Origin: Arsenophonus sp. aPb
Lineage (GTDB): Bacteria; Pseudomonadota; Gammaproteobacteria; Enterobacterales; Enterobacteriaceae
Assembly (NCBI RefSeq): GCF_029873475.1
Contig: NZ_CP123499.1
Coordinates: 2,108,001 to 2,172,000, forward strand
Direction of reading: 5' to 3'
Length of the DNA: 64,000 nt
Part shown: piece by piece, positions 1-8,551 of the stretch
Numbering within the stretch: position 1 is the stretch's first letter
How the letters are laid out: every line of letters starts with the position of its first letter
Position numbers and translations under genes: made by a program
The notes under the pieces: model-generated
What the model was told of the DNA's origin: nothing
What the model saw: the letters and a program-made list of their open reading frames with translations, nothing else
Database searches by the model: none

Positions 1-450
1 TAATCTAGCAATAATCTCTTCCACTTTTGCTGCATTTTTTAGTACGCCCAACTGAATGACATAAGCCCGTCCCTGTGGTGCTTTGCTTTTCTCATTCGAC
101 TTAGTACTTTGTTCTGGCTCCAACGCTGGTTTTTCAACTTTAGCTACGGATTTTGGCTTTGCTTGTTGTTGAACGGACTGACTATCTGCTAATTTGCTCT
201 TTGAATCAGAAATAGCTTCAGAAATCATTGCTTGTGCAGCGCTCTCTGAGGGTGTCACTAGTGGTTTTGGATTAATTGGCGCAATAGGTTCAATTTCATA
301 TTCATCGCTGGCTTTAGGCACCAAAGGGATCGCGGCAAATTCAGTTTCATTGTATTTCTTATTCCCATCCAATAATACCGGTAATACAATAACGCCAACG
401 GCAACAATAACAATCGTTCCCACCAAACGGTTTTGAAACTTACTGGCCAC
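1..450 (-). CDS. dedD: DedD, SPOR-domain cell division protein (3' end cut by window edge)
   Basis: DedD is an inner-membrane protein whose periplasmic SPOR domain binds denuded peptidoglycan at the division septum. The 150 codons present start with a GTG whose product opens VASKFQNRLVGTI, followed by one hydrophobic membrane segment (about residues 9-27), a low-complexity Ser/Lys/Gln/Ala-rich linker, and the first strand and helix of a SPOR domain (YVIQLGVLKNAAKVEEI) that runs off the window edge. The GTG is chosen because it gives the conserved DedD N-terminus; it lies inside the end of folC, so the two frames overlap by 11 bases and are probably translationally coupled. Order accD-folC-dedD is as in E. 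coli, where cvpA and purF follow. The C-terminal half of the SPOR domain cannot be judged. Confidence 0.9.
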   Translation of the reverse strand, partial: MASKFQNRLVGTIVIVAVGVIVLPVLLDGNKKYNETEFAAIPLVPKASDEYEIEPIAPINPKPLVTPSESAAQAMISEAISDSKSKLADSQSVQQQAKPKSVAKVEKPALEPEQSTKSNEKSKAPQGRAYVIQLGVLKNAAKVEEIIARL

Positions 451-1726
451 TTAAGCTTTCCTCTTTTGTCTGCAGTTCCATAACTTCAGCGACAGTATGA
501 AATGAGCCACAAACCACTACAATATCCTGTTCATTAGCTTGACTTATTGCTTGCAACCAGGCATCTTTGACCGTATCAAATTGGTAAGGTGAATCAACAT
601 ATTGTGCTAATTGTGCAGCATCAGCGCCGCGTATTTCGCTTAATGAAGCGAGATACCATTTATCAACCTGCGGTGCCAGATAAGATAAAGTACTTTTTAT
701 ATCTTTATCGGCTAACATAGCGACAACTGCATAAACTTTAGTATTTTTCTGCCTGGGCAAGCGAGAGAGTCTGTCGGCTAAATAAGCCGCCGCATGGGGA
801 TTATGGGCAACATCTAAAATTACACAAGGTTGCTGGCTAATAATTTGAAAACGGCCTGGTAATTTTGCCTTAATTAATCCCCGGTGAATAGCCTGCAATG
901 ATATGGCCCGACTAATGGCATCACCCTCTTTGATTAAACAATCAATAATTGCCAATGCTGTTGCAGCATTAGCTAATGGGACATTTGGCAAAGGTAACTG
1001 CTTAAAATCTTGCTCATGGGATTGCCAATGCCAATGATCATTTTGTGGTTCAAATTGCCAATCTACCCCACAACGAAATAACTTTGCGCCCAAAGCTTGA
1101 GCTACCTCATTAATCGACTTTGGCATATCTGGTTCACCCACAACCGCATAGCGTGCTGAACGAAAAATACCGGCCTTTTGATAACCAATCTGTTCCCGAT
1201 CACTACCCAGCCAATCAATGTGATCCAATGCAATACTGGTGATCGCAGCAATATTCGCATCCACAATATTGGTGGCATCTAATCGTCCACCTAAACCGAC
1301 TTCTAAAATAACCACATCAAGTTTAGCTTGTTTAAATAATTGCAAAGCTGCTAAGGTACCATATTCAAAGTAGGTCAACGTTGTTGTGCCGCGTTTAGAT
1401 TCAATATCAGCAAAAACGCGGCAAAATTCCTCTTCAGGCAACATCTTACCTTGGATCCTAACACGCTCAGTATAATCCAGCAGGTGTGGAGAGCTATAAA
1501 CGCCGACTTTTAATCCGGCTTCAATTAAAATAGATTCCAATGTATGGCAGGTGGTTCCTTTACCATTTGTTCCTGCAACCGTAACCACTTTCGGCGCCGG
1601 TTGTAAAAGATCCAGTTGACGAGCAACAACACCAACCCGCTCCAGCCCCATATCGATAATTTTATTATGCTGATTGGTTAAATAAGTTAACCAGCTAGCT
1701 AACGAAGAGGTCGCCTCTGGTATCAT
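440..1726 (-). CDS. folC: Bifunctional dihydrofolate synthase / folylpolyglutamate synthase
   Basis: FolC ligates glutamate to dihydropteroate and then extends the polyglutamate tail of folates in the cytoplasm. The ATP-binding loop AGTNGKGTT lies near residues 51-59, followed by the Mur-ligase-type motifs EVGLGGRLDATN and SIALDHIDWLG, and the C-terminal domain carries DVAHNPHAA. The frame stays open upstream into accD, but the ATG at 1726 (product MIPEATSSLASWL) aligns with the E. coli N-terminus and leaves a 19-base gap after the accD stop, so it is preferred over the longer reading up to 1813. Length of about 428 residues fits the family (422 in E. coli). It sits between accD and dedD in the usual operon. 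The ribosome site before the chosen start is weak, so the exact start is uncertain. Confidence 0.95.
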   Translation of the reverse strand: MIPEATSSLASWLTYLTNQHNKIIDMGLERVGVVARQLDLLQPAPKVVTVAGTNGKGTTCHTLESILIEAGLKVGVYSSPHLLDYTERVRIQGKMLPEEEFCRVFADIESKRGTTTLTYFEYGTLAALQLFKQAKLDVVILEVGLGGRLDATNIVDANIAAITSIALDHIDWLGSDREQIGYQKAGIFRSARYAVVGEPDMPKSINEVAQALGAKLFRCGVDWQFEPQNDHWHWQSHEQDFKQLPLPNVPLANAATALAIIDCLIKEGDAISRAISLQAIHRGLIKAKLPGRFQIISQQPCVILDVAHNPHAAAYLADRLSRLPRQKNTKVYAVVAMLADKDIKSTLSYLAPQVDKWYLASLSEIRGADAAQLAQYVDSPYQFDTVKDAWLQAISQANEQDIVVVCGSFHTVAEVMELQTKEESLSGQ

Positions 1727-1745
1727 CAAAGGATCAGATATATTG

Positions 1746-2699
1746 TCATTTTTGATCGGATTTGTTGTCAATTTCGGGTTTCTCACGATAGGGTGGCTCC
1801 AGATCATCGTCAACTAAGGTAATTATATCCATTTGGCTTGCGTCTTGTACGTTTTGATGAGTTAACATAGCCAGTATTTCAGCTAGTTTATCCCGCATTT
1901 CAGGCCGTCTGACAATCATATCAATCGCGCCCTTTTCTATCAGGAATTCACTGCGTTGAAAACCTGCTGGCAATTTTTCACGTACTGTTTGCTCAATAAC
2001 CCGCGGGCCTGCAAAGCCAATTAGCGCTTTCGGCTCAGCAACATTAATATCACCTAGCATGGCTAAACTTGCTGATACGCCCCCCATGGTTGGATCGGTA
2101 AGTACTGAAATATAAGGAAGCCCTCGCTCCTGCATCTTCGCCAGTGCCGCACTGGTTTTTGCCATTTGCATCAACGACATTAATGCTTCTTGCATGCGAG
2201 CACCACCACTGGCAGAAAAACAGACTAATGGACAATTATCTTCCAGTGCTTGCTCAACCGCACGTACAAAACGTGCACCAACAACCGAAGCCATTGAGCC
2301 ACCCATAAAAGCAAATTCAAAAGCTGCCGCAATAACCGGCATACCTTTAAGCGTGCCTTTCATCACAATTAAAGCATCTTTTTCATGTGTCGCTTTTTGT
2401 GCCGCTGATATGCGATCTTTATATTTCTTTGAATCACGAAATTTCAAAATATCTTTCGGTTCTAATTCACTACCTAATTCCGCCGTGGTTCCTTCATCAA
2501 GAAAAGAAGCCAGGCGTTGGCGGGCCGAAATACGCATATGATGATCACATTTTGGACATACGGCTAAATTACTTTCTAATTCAGCACGATAGAGCACTTG
2601 CCCGCAGCTATCACATTTTGTCCAAACCCCTTCAGGGATACTCGCTTTGCGGGTCTGGGTAATATTGCTTTTATTAAGAATCTTTTCAATCCAGCTCAT
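1746..2699 (-). CDS. accD: Acetyl-CoA carboxylase carboxyltransferase subunit beta
   Basis: AccD pairs with AccA to move the carboxyl group from biotin on AccB to acetyl-CoA, giving malonyl-CoA for fatty acid synthesis. The N-terminal zinc ribbon is intact, with C29, C32, C48 and C51, and is followed by the crotonase-fold carboxyltransferase domain with the glycine-rich stretches FMGGSMASVVGARF and SASGGARMQE that bind CoA. At 317 residues it is slightly longer than the E. coli protein. The ATG at 2699 has AAGG upstream at a normal distance. It is followed by folC and preceded by dedA on the same strand, as in E. coli. Confidence 0.97.
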   Translation of the reverse strand: MSWIEKILNKSNITQTRKASIPEGVWTKCDSCGQVLYRAELESNLAVCPKCDHHMRISARQRLASFLDEGTTAELGSELEPKDILKFRDSKKYKDRISAAQKATHEKDALIVMKGTLKGMPVIAAAFEFAFMGGSMASVVGARFVRAVEQALEDNCPLVCFSASGGARMQEALMSLMQMAKTSAALAKMQERGLPYISVLTDPTMGGVSASLAMLGDINVAEPKALIGFAGPRVIEQTVREKLPAGFQRSEFLIEKGAIDMIVRRPEMRDKLAEILAMLTHQNVQDASQMDIITLVDDDLEPPYREKPEIDNKSDQK

Positions 2700-2812
2700 T
2701 AATAGACCTTTCTGTCTGAAATTACATTATCAGTCTCATTATTATGTTAATCATTAAACCACAATGCCAAAGCATAGTGGATAAAAAACTGATCAAACCT
2801 GCTAATGACTAT

Positions 2813-3490
2813 CTATTTTTTTGGTTTAACAACCTGTTTTTCTTTAATTGATGCTCGACGATAGCGCCAAATCTCAATAATACCCGGCAGAATAGAAATT
2901 AAAATAATTGCCACAATTAATAATTTTAAATTCTGCTGAACAATTGGCAAATCACCAAAAAAGTAACCCGCATAAGTAAATAATAGAACCCATAATAAAG
3001 CCCCTGCCACATTATAAAAAGCAAAATGCCGATAGGACATTTTTCCCATCCCTGCGACAAATGGAGCAAATGTTCTAATAATAGGTATAAATCTAGCTAA
3101 GATAATCGCTTTACCGCCATGTTTTTCATAAAATTGGTGCGTTTTTTCCAAATAGATCCGGCGAAAAATTCTTGAGTTGGGATTCCGAAATAGACGTTCG
3201 CCGAATAAGCGACCAATAGTATAATTAACAGCATCACCAATAACCGCAGCAATAATTATTAATACTACCATTAAATGAACGTTTAGATCATTACTCTCCA
3301 GTGCCGTTAATGCACCAGCAACAAATAATAGCGAGTCACCCGGTAAAAAAGGCGTAACAATTAGTCCAGTTTCACAAAATACTATCAAAAATAAAATGGC
3401 ATATAGCCAAATGCCATACTTAGCCACCAATTCAGCTAAATGGAGATCAATGTGTATAATAAAATCAATAATAAAAGTAATAAATTCCAT
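2813..3490 (-). CDS. dedA: DedA family inner-membrane protein
   Basis: DedA-family proteins are inner-membrane proteins linked to undecaprenyl-phosphate recycling and membrane homeostasis; which member does what in this organism is not shown by the sequence. The product has several hydrophobic segments and the family motifs FCETGLIVTPFLPGDSLL, the re-entrant region FYEKHGGKAIILARFIP and RTFAPFVAGMG. A GTG further upstream (3520) would add ten residues, but the ATG at 3490 (MEFITFIIDF) matches the E. coli N-terminus and gives about 225 residues. The gene lies between truA and accD in the conserved block. Confidence 0.93.
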   Translation of the reverse strand: MEFITFIIDFIIHIDLHLAELVAKYGIWLYAILFLIVFCETGLIVTPFLPGDSLLFVAGALTALESNDLNVHLMVVLIIIAAVIGDAVNYTIGRLFGERLFRNPNSRIFRRIYLEKTHQFYEKHGGKAIILARFIPIIRTFAPFVAGMGKMSYRHFAFYNVAGALLWVLLFTYAGYFFGDLPIVQQNLKLLIVAIILISILPGIIEIWRYRRASIKEKQVVKPKK

Positions 3491-3548
3491 AAAAAATCCA
3501 ATAGTTGGCAACTTTAACACTGCCTATTTAAACGCAAAATTAAATTCA

Positions 3549-4364
3549 TTATTCTGGCAAAAAAAGCGGTCCTACGGTCGTTGTCGGTAATTTATATTTT
3601 GACGGATAATCGACAGCAACTAAATAAAGCCCTTCTGCTTTTGCAGTTGCCGCCGCTTTGGTTCTATCTTTCAATGCTAAAAGTTCGGCAATCCAGTTAA
3701 TATCCTGAACACCGCACCCTATCGCCAGCAAACTACCAACAATATTGCGTACCATATGATGAACAAAGGCATTGGCTTTGATATCAACCACAATATAGTC
3801 ACCATAACGTTTAACATGAACATGCTTTATATTACGCCAAGGCGATTTAGATTGACACTGAATAGCTCTAAATGAAGTAAAATCCTGCTCACCAACCAAG
3901 GCCTGAGCTGCAATATGCATTCTTTCAGCATCTAGAGGTGCATGATAGTGAGTAACGCCGGTGGCTAATATCGCTGGTCGATATCGGTGATTAAAAATAA
4001 TATAACGATATCGACGCGCAGTGGCACTAAAACGAGCATGAAAATCCGGTTCAACGTCTTTACTCCAACGTACGGCGATGTCAGCGGGTAAATGGCTATT
4101 AACGCCCATCGTCCAGGCTGAATCTTTACGTATCACAGACGTTTCAAAATGGATCACTTGGCCTGTAGCATGGACACCCGCATCCGTGCGCCCAGCGCAA
4201 CAGACTTGGATAGATTCATTCGCGACTTTAGTTAGCGCAAACTCCACACAAGCTTGAATACTCTTTACCTGTTGTTGACGCTGCCAACCATAATAATGGC
4301 TACCATCATACTCTATGCCTAACGCAATTTTAAACATTGGTAAAGGAGGTTGCTTTTCCAACAT
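3549..4364 (-). CDS. truA: tRNA pseudouridine(38-40) synthase TruA
   Basis: TruA isomerises uridines 38-40 in the anticodon arm of many tRNAs. The catalytic aspartate is D61 in CAGRTDAGVH; the RNA-binding and structural motifs YDGSHYYGWQRQ near the start and FVHHMVRNIVGSL in the second half are present. Length is 271 residues, as expected. The ATG overlaps the stop of usg by one base (TAATG), implying translational coupling, and an AAGGAGG-like stretch is not needed at this junction. Order usg-truA-dedA-accD is the enterobacterial one. Confidence 0.97.
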   Translation of the reverse strand: MLEKQPPLPMFKIALGIEYDGSHYYGWQRQQQVKSIQACVEFALTKVANESIQVCCAGRTDAGVHATGQVIHFETSVIRKDSAWTMGVNSHLPADIAVRWSKDVEPDFHARFSATARRYRYIIFNHRYRPAILATGVTHYHAPLDAERMHIAAQALVGEQDFTSFRAIQCQSKSPWRNIKHVHVKRYGDYIVVDIKANAFVHHMVRNIVGSLLAIGCGVQDINWIAELLALKDRTKAAATAKAEGLYLVAVDYPSKYKLPTTTVGPLFLPE

Positions 4365-5374
4365 TAATAATATTGCTCCTGCACTAATCGCTCCGCAGTT
4401 TCTATTAACATTCGAGCACCGCCAAATCGGGTATTATCGGCAACCGACCAAAACTGTAATATCTCAGGTGCTCCATAATCATTACGCATACAACCGATAC
4501 TTAATTGATCACTACCTGAAGCATCGGTTACCTGAGTTGGAAAGTCATCTTCGCCAACTAACTGAATATCATCAAATTGAGCAATTTCTTGCCAGGCTTC
4601 TTGCACGGTCATTGGACGTAATGTTTCCACATGAACCACTTGTGCATTACCATAAAAAACCGGCGCTTGTATGCAACTGACAACTATCGATAATCCATCA
4701 TTCTGTAAAATTTTACGCACTTGATCAACTAAACAGCGCTCTTGTGGGACAGAACCTTCAACATCACTTAATAAGGGTAATAGATTAAATGCTAACTGTT
4801 TAGCAAAACGGTCATTATTAACGGGTAAACCGTTTAATAATCGGGCACTTTGACCGGCCAATTCATCCACTGTACTTTTACCATGCACTGAAACTGAACA
4901 TAAATTGGTTAAGATTAAACGTTGAATACCGGCAACATTGATTAGCGGTTTAATGGCGACTAACAATTGACTGACATAACTATCAGCAATGGCAACAATA
5001 TTACGGTTACGATAATCAGCCAGCACATGAGGATTAACATTAGGTACAACTAATGGAATATCCGGTTCTAGCGCAAATAAACCACTACTATCAATGACTA
5101 TACAACCCTCTTGTGCCGCCTGCTCTGCATAACGAGCAGACGCTTCTTTACCAGCAACAAAAAAAGCGATTTGTGCCTGTGTCCAATCAAATAACTGTGC
5201 ATCCATGACAGAGTGTTGTTTTCCATTAAAACGGATACTTTCTCCGACACTGTTTTCACTAGCTAATAGAAATAACTCACCAACAGGGAACTGGCGCTCT
5301 TGTAATAAACTCAATACTGCTTCACCGACCGCGCCGGTAGCGCCTAATAGTGCAATACTCCAACCTTCTGTCAT
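4364..5374 (-). CDS. usg: USG-1 protein, aspartate-semialdehyde dehydrogenase homologue lacking the active site
   Basis: This is the Usg paralogue of aspartate-semialdehyde dehydrogenase; its role is unknown. The N-terminal Rossmann motif LLGATGAVGE (residues 10-18) is intact. The catalytic cysteine of the true dehydrogenase (motif NCSTIQ) is replaced: the aligned stretch reads DSYVSQ, with serine at about S132, and the later Arg/His pair is also lost (QAPVFYGNAQ). So it probably does not act as a dehydrogenase. The ATG at 5374 is chosen over an upstream extension because GGAG lies nine bases before it and the product then matches E. coli Usg in length (336 residues). It sits between pdxB and truA, overlapping truA by one base. 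Confidence 0.93.
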   Translation of the reverse strand: MTEGWSIALLGATGAVGEAVLSLLQERQFPVGELFLLASENSVGESIRFNGKQHSVMDAQLFDWTQAQIAFFVAGKEASARYAEQAAQEGCIVIDSSGLFALEPDIPLVVPNVNPHVLADYRNRNIVAIADSYVSQLLVAIKPLINVAGIQRLILTNLCSVSVHGKSTVDELAGQSARLLNGLPVNNDRFAKQLAFNLLPLLSDVEGSVPQERCLVDQVRKILQNDGLSIVVSCIQAPVFYGNAQVVHVETLRPMTVQEAWQEIAQFDDIQLVGEDDFPTQVTDASGSDQLSIGCMRNDYGAPEILQFWSVADNTRFGGARMLIETAERLVQEQYY

Positions 5375-5406
5375 GTTGGTTTTCTCCAATCTTCTGTGCA
5401 TTTCGC

Positions 5407-6537
5407 TCAAATTAATTTACTATTGAAACCCAGCATTTTTAATATGTTAGCCGCATCGACATTATCACAACTGACCTTTAGCGATGACCATTCACGGCGT
5501 TCTGGATAATATTTGCGTAAATGATCAAATTCGCCAACATGATGAGCAACTTTTCTTAATGGCGCATCATCACGCCGAACATCATAAACTAAATGTACTA
5601 AACGTTTTAAATTTGCCTGGGTTAATTCACCGCGAAAGGTAATCTCATTAAACTCTGCAATAGGTAATAAATCAGCTAATTTAATTTGCGCCTCTTGGCC
5701 TAAAAACTGGCTAAATGCGGCAAAAATCTGAGTAGTACCGCGCGCTTTACCTTCTAGAGAATAACCGGCAATATGTGGCGTGCCAATGCTAGTTTTAGCT
5801 AACAAAGGTAAGGAAAGAGAGGGCTCATGTTCCCAAACATCTAATATCACGTCGATTTTCTTACCATTTTCTAAGGCTTTTAATAATGCTTGATTATCAA
5901 CAACAGCCCCGCGGCTAGTATTTAGCAAAATACGTCCTGCTGGCATAGCAGCAAGCAACTCTTCATTTAATAAATGATAAGATGAATAGCAGCCAGATTT
6001 ATTTAAAGGGGTATGAAAAGTTAAGATATCCGCCTGACTAACTAATTTTTCCAATGGCCAAAATTGTTCGCTATTATCAGCAGCCTCTGCCCGAGGCGGA
6101 TCACAAAGTAACGTATTGACGCCCCAAGCCTTTAAACGCGCATTAAGACGACTGCCAACATTACCAACCCCAACAATACCGACTGTCTTTTCTCGCAAAT
6201 CAAAACCATCACGTTCAGCCAGTAACAACAAAGCGGAAAAAACATACTCTACCACCGCGATCGCATTACAACCCGGTGCAGCAGAAAAAGCGATACCCAC
6301 TTGCGCTAACCATTGCCTATCAACATGATCAAATCCGGCCGTTGCAGTACCAACAAATTTTACCTTACTCTGTTTAAGTAATGCTTCATTGACTTGCGTA
6401 ACAGAACGCACCATTAAAGCATCTGCTGTTGCTAACTGTGACGATGAGATTGAACGCCCAGAAACAGCCTTAACTTCACCTAATGTTGCAAACAATTGAG
6501 TTGCGTAAGGCATATTTTCATCAATCAATATTTTCAC
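5407..6537 (-). CDS. pdxB: Erythronate-4-phosphate dehydrogenase
   Basis: PdxB oxidises 4-phosphoerythronate in the deoxyxylulose-dependent route to pyridoxal phosphate. The NAD-binding motif GIVGVGNVGSRL lies near residues 120-131, and the D-2-hydroxyacid dehydrogenase signature and catalytic residues (NTSRGAVVD, DVWEHEP, TPHIAGYS) follow, with the PdxB-specific C-terminal dimerisation domain (VYDVRRDDAPLRKVA). Translation starts at GTG 6537, giving VKILIDENMPYA, the family N-terminus. Length of 376 residues is normal. It is the first gene of the pdxB-usg-truA-dedA-accD-folC-dedD series on this strand. Confidence 0.96.
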   Translation of the reverse strand: MKILIDENMPYATQLFATLGEVKAVSGRSISSSQLATADALMVRSVTQVNEALLKQSKVKFVGTATAGFDHVDRQWLAQVGIAFSAAPGCNAIAVVEYVFSALLLLAERDGFDLREKTVGIVGVGNVGSRLNARLKAWGVNTLLCDPPRAEAADNSEQFWPLEKLVSQADILTFHTPLNKSGCYSSYHLLNEELLAAMPAGRILLNTSRGAVVDNQALLKALENGKKIDVILDVWEHEPSLSLPLLAKTSIGTPHIAGYSLEGKARGTTQIFAAFSQFLGQEAQIKLADLLPIAEFNEITFRGELTQANLKRLVHLVYDVRRDDAPLRKVAHHVGEFDHLRKYYPERREWSSLKVSCDNVDAANILKMLGFNSKLI

Positions 6538-6636
6538 TTATCTAATGCCCAATTATCTTTATTAAAATTAACCGATCGCTTTTTACTATTCGATTAGGTA
6601 GCAAGAAGCTATTTTGCCATGTTAATGATATAAATC

Positions 6637-7434
6637 CTAACAACTGGTTTGCTCAGCGTCACTTTTTTGGCGAAAGCGTTCTGGTGTTGTGCCTGAAATC
6701 TGTTGAAACATGGTAATAAATGCTGATGCAGAACTATAACCGACATCAAAAGCCACTTGTTGAACAGTCTGTCCTTGCTCTAATTTCATTATGGCATGTA
6801 AAAAACGTAACCGCTGGCGCCACTCACTAAATGACATCCCCAGTTCCTGCTGACAACGACGTGACAAGGTACGTTCTGAGGTATATACCCGCTTAGCCCA
6901 TATCGCTAAAGCAGTATTATCTGCCGGATTTTGTTGTAATTGCGTTAAAATAGGGGCTAAAAATTTATCTTTACTGGCGGGTAAATAGGTCTTTTGAATA
7001 GGTGAACGTTTTAATTGATCAATCAAAACATTAGCTAAGCGAATATCTTCCGCAGTCTTAGGTTGGGTTATCTCACGCGCATAAAAATCTAATAATATGG
7101 TATGAAAAATAGGCGTTTGACGAATAATACAGGGTTTTTTACACAGCACATGACTGAATGTCTGAGAAATATCTAAAATATTAAACTTAACACTTTTTTT
7201 ATTGTAAGTGGCATGTTCAACACCGCATGGGATCCAGATACAAAATTCAGGAGGCGCAATATAATGCTGGGTAGCCACTTGCATCTCTATCACACCTTTC
7301 ACTACATAAATTAATTGGCCAAAGTTATGGCGATGTAATTGACACTCAGTATCACCTAACCATTCATTATTCCGAAAAACTATAAATTTTGGCTCAATAA
7401 TATTAGGCTCAAGTCTATGTTTAATTTTTTTCAT
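6637..7434 (-). CDS. AraC family transcriptional regulator with N-terminal cupin domain
   Basis: The N-terminal half carries a cupin sensor core (LHRHNFGQLIYVVKGVIEM, about residues 36-55), and the C-terminal 100 residues hold the two helix-turn-helix units of the AraC family, including YTSERTLSRRCQQELG and VAFDVGYSSASAFITMFQ. It is transcribed divergently from an EamA-type exporter 113 bases away, an arrangement typical of a regulator controlling its neighbouring transporter (compare nimR/nimT in E. coli, where a similar regulator controls a drug exporter). The ligand is unknown. The start may be ATG 7434 or the GTG just before it; no good ribosome site is visible. Confidence 0.85.
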   Translation of the reverse strand: MKKIKHRLEPNIIEPKFIVFRNNEWLGDTECQLHRHNFGQLIYVVKGVIEMQVATQHYIAPPEFCIWIPCGVEHATYNKKSVKFNILDISQTFSHVLCKKPCIIRQTPIFHTILLDFYAREITQPKTAEDIRLANVLIDQLKRSPIQKTYLPASKDKFLAPILTQLQQNPADNTALAIWAKRVYTSERTLSRRCQQELGMSFSEWRQRLRFLHAIMKLEQGQTVQQVAFDVGYSSASAFITMFQQISGTTPERFRQKSDAEQTSC

Positions 7435-7547
7435 CACAGTAATGTTGGCAGAAAGGGCGGATCAATTGGCTGATTATAAATATATATAATAAAATAGACA
7501 ATGTTAAAATAGCATAATAGTTAACAGAAGATAAATATGACTCAATA

Positions 7548-8462
7548 ATGAAAAATTTTCTTTTTCCCCTGCTTGCGGTTTTATTATGGTCAATTAATGC
7601 GGTTGTAAGTAAAGCGGCGGCAAATGTTATTGATCCAGCCGCTATTTCCTTTTATCGCTGGTTATTGGCCTTTTTAGTACTCACCCCTTTTATGATTAAA
7701 GGGATAGTTAAAAATCGCACAATGATAAAACAATATGGCGGCAAACTGTTTATATTAGGTGCCCTTGGCATGGTTCTTTACCAAAGTTTGGCTTATTATG
7801 CTGCTCATACGGTTAGCGCCACCTTTATGGGAGTATTAAATTCAGTTATTCCTTTGTTAACGGTGATACTCAGCATTTTTGTGCTACGTACTATTCCTAC
7901 TATTGGTATAGTGATCGGTAGCCTTTTATCATTACTGGGGCTTATCTGGCTTGTTAGTCAAGGTGAACCAATGATATTTTTTAGCCAGGGAATTAATCGA
8001 GGGCAATTACTGATGTTTATTGCTGCTCTTTCTTATTCACTCTATGGGGTATTAACCAAGCATTGGGCGATCCCATTACCCAATTGGCAATCACTTTATA
8101 TCCAAATTAGTTTTGCTTTGATACTATTATTGCCAAACTTTTTACTGGCTAAATCAGTAGAGATTACCGCGGCAAATATTAATTTGATCTTATTTGCCGG
8201 GATTGCCGCCTCGCTGATTGCACCCTATTTATGGATCCAAGGTGTGTTTCGACTTGGCGCTAATACAACCTCAATATTTATGAATTTAGCACCGGTATTT
8301 ACGGCCATTATCGCGGTTTTATTTTTAAAAGAAAAAATGCACAGCTACCATTTAATTGGTGGTGGGGGTGTATTACTCGGTGTTATTTTAGCGCAGCAAT
8401 TAAGCACTCCATTAACACAACTTTTTAATCACCACCGATCTAACACTAATAAAAAAGAATAA
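7548..8462 (+). CDS. EamA/DMT family transporter
   Basis: This is a drug/metabolite transporter superfamily protein, about 304 residues with ten predicted membrane helices made of two EamA repeats (LWSINAVVSKAAA at the start of the first, FIAALSYSLYGVLTK at the start of the second). Members export amino acids, nucleosides or small toxic compounds; the substrate here cannot be read from sequence. It is divergent from the AraC regulator, which probably controls it. A three-codon reading frame (ATG ACT CAA TAA) ends on the A of its start codon (TAATG), and the only purine-rich ribosome site (AGAAG) fits that mini-frame better than the gene itself. Confidence 0.88.
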   Translation: MKNFLFPLLAVLLWSINAVVSKAAANVIDPAAISFYRWLLAFLVLTPFMIKGIVKNRTMIKQYGGKLFILGALGMVLYQSLAYYAAHTVSATFMGVLNSVIPLLTVILSIFVLRTIPTIGIVIGSLLSLLGLIWLVSQGEPMIFFSQGINRGQLLMFIAALSYSLYGVLTKHWAIPLPNWQSLYIQISFALILLLPNFLLAKSVEITAANINLILFAGIAASLIAPYLWIQGVFRLGANTTSIFMNLAPVFTAIIAVLFLKEKMHSYHLIGGGGVLLGVILAQQLSTPLTQLFNHHRSNTNKKE

Positions 8463-8497
8463 TAACTTATTTAATCAATTGGTTATATTGTAAATAA

Positions 8498-8540
8498 CAA
8501 AAAACCTACTGATAAATTATCAGTAGGTAATTGTTTTTTA
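8498..8540. terminator. Bidirectional Rho-independent terminator
   Basis: A perfect 12-bp inverted repeat (ACCTACTGATAA / TTATCAGTAGGT, one-base centre, 8504-8528) is flanked by A-rich sequence on the left and a T-run (TTGTTTTTTA) on the right. It lies between the converging EamA gene and fabB and can stop transcription from both sides. Confidence 0.85.
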
Positions 8541-8551
8541 TAGTAAAATAA

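Noticed and set aside
2194..2662. Two plus-strand frames inside accD
   Set aside because: Shadows of accD, which has all catalytic and zinc motifs on the minus strand.
4364..5374. Catalytic cysteine in the stretch TNLCSVS of Usg
   Set aside because: Aligning from the downstream AIKPL motif shows this Cys is about 27 residues past the true catalytic position, which is serine.
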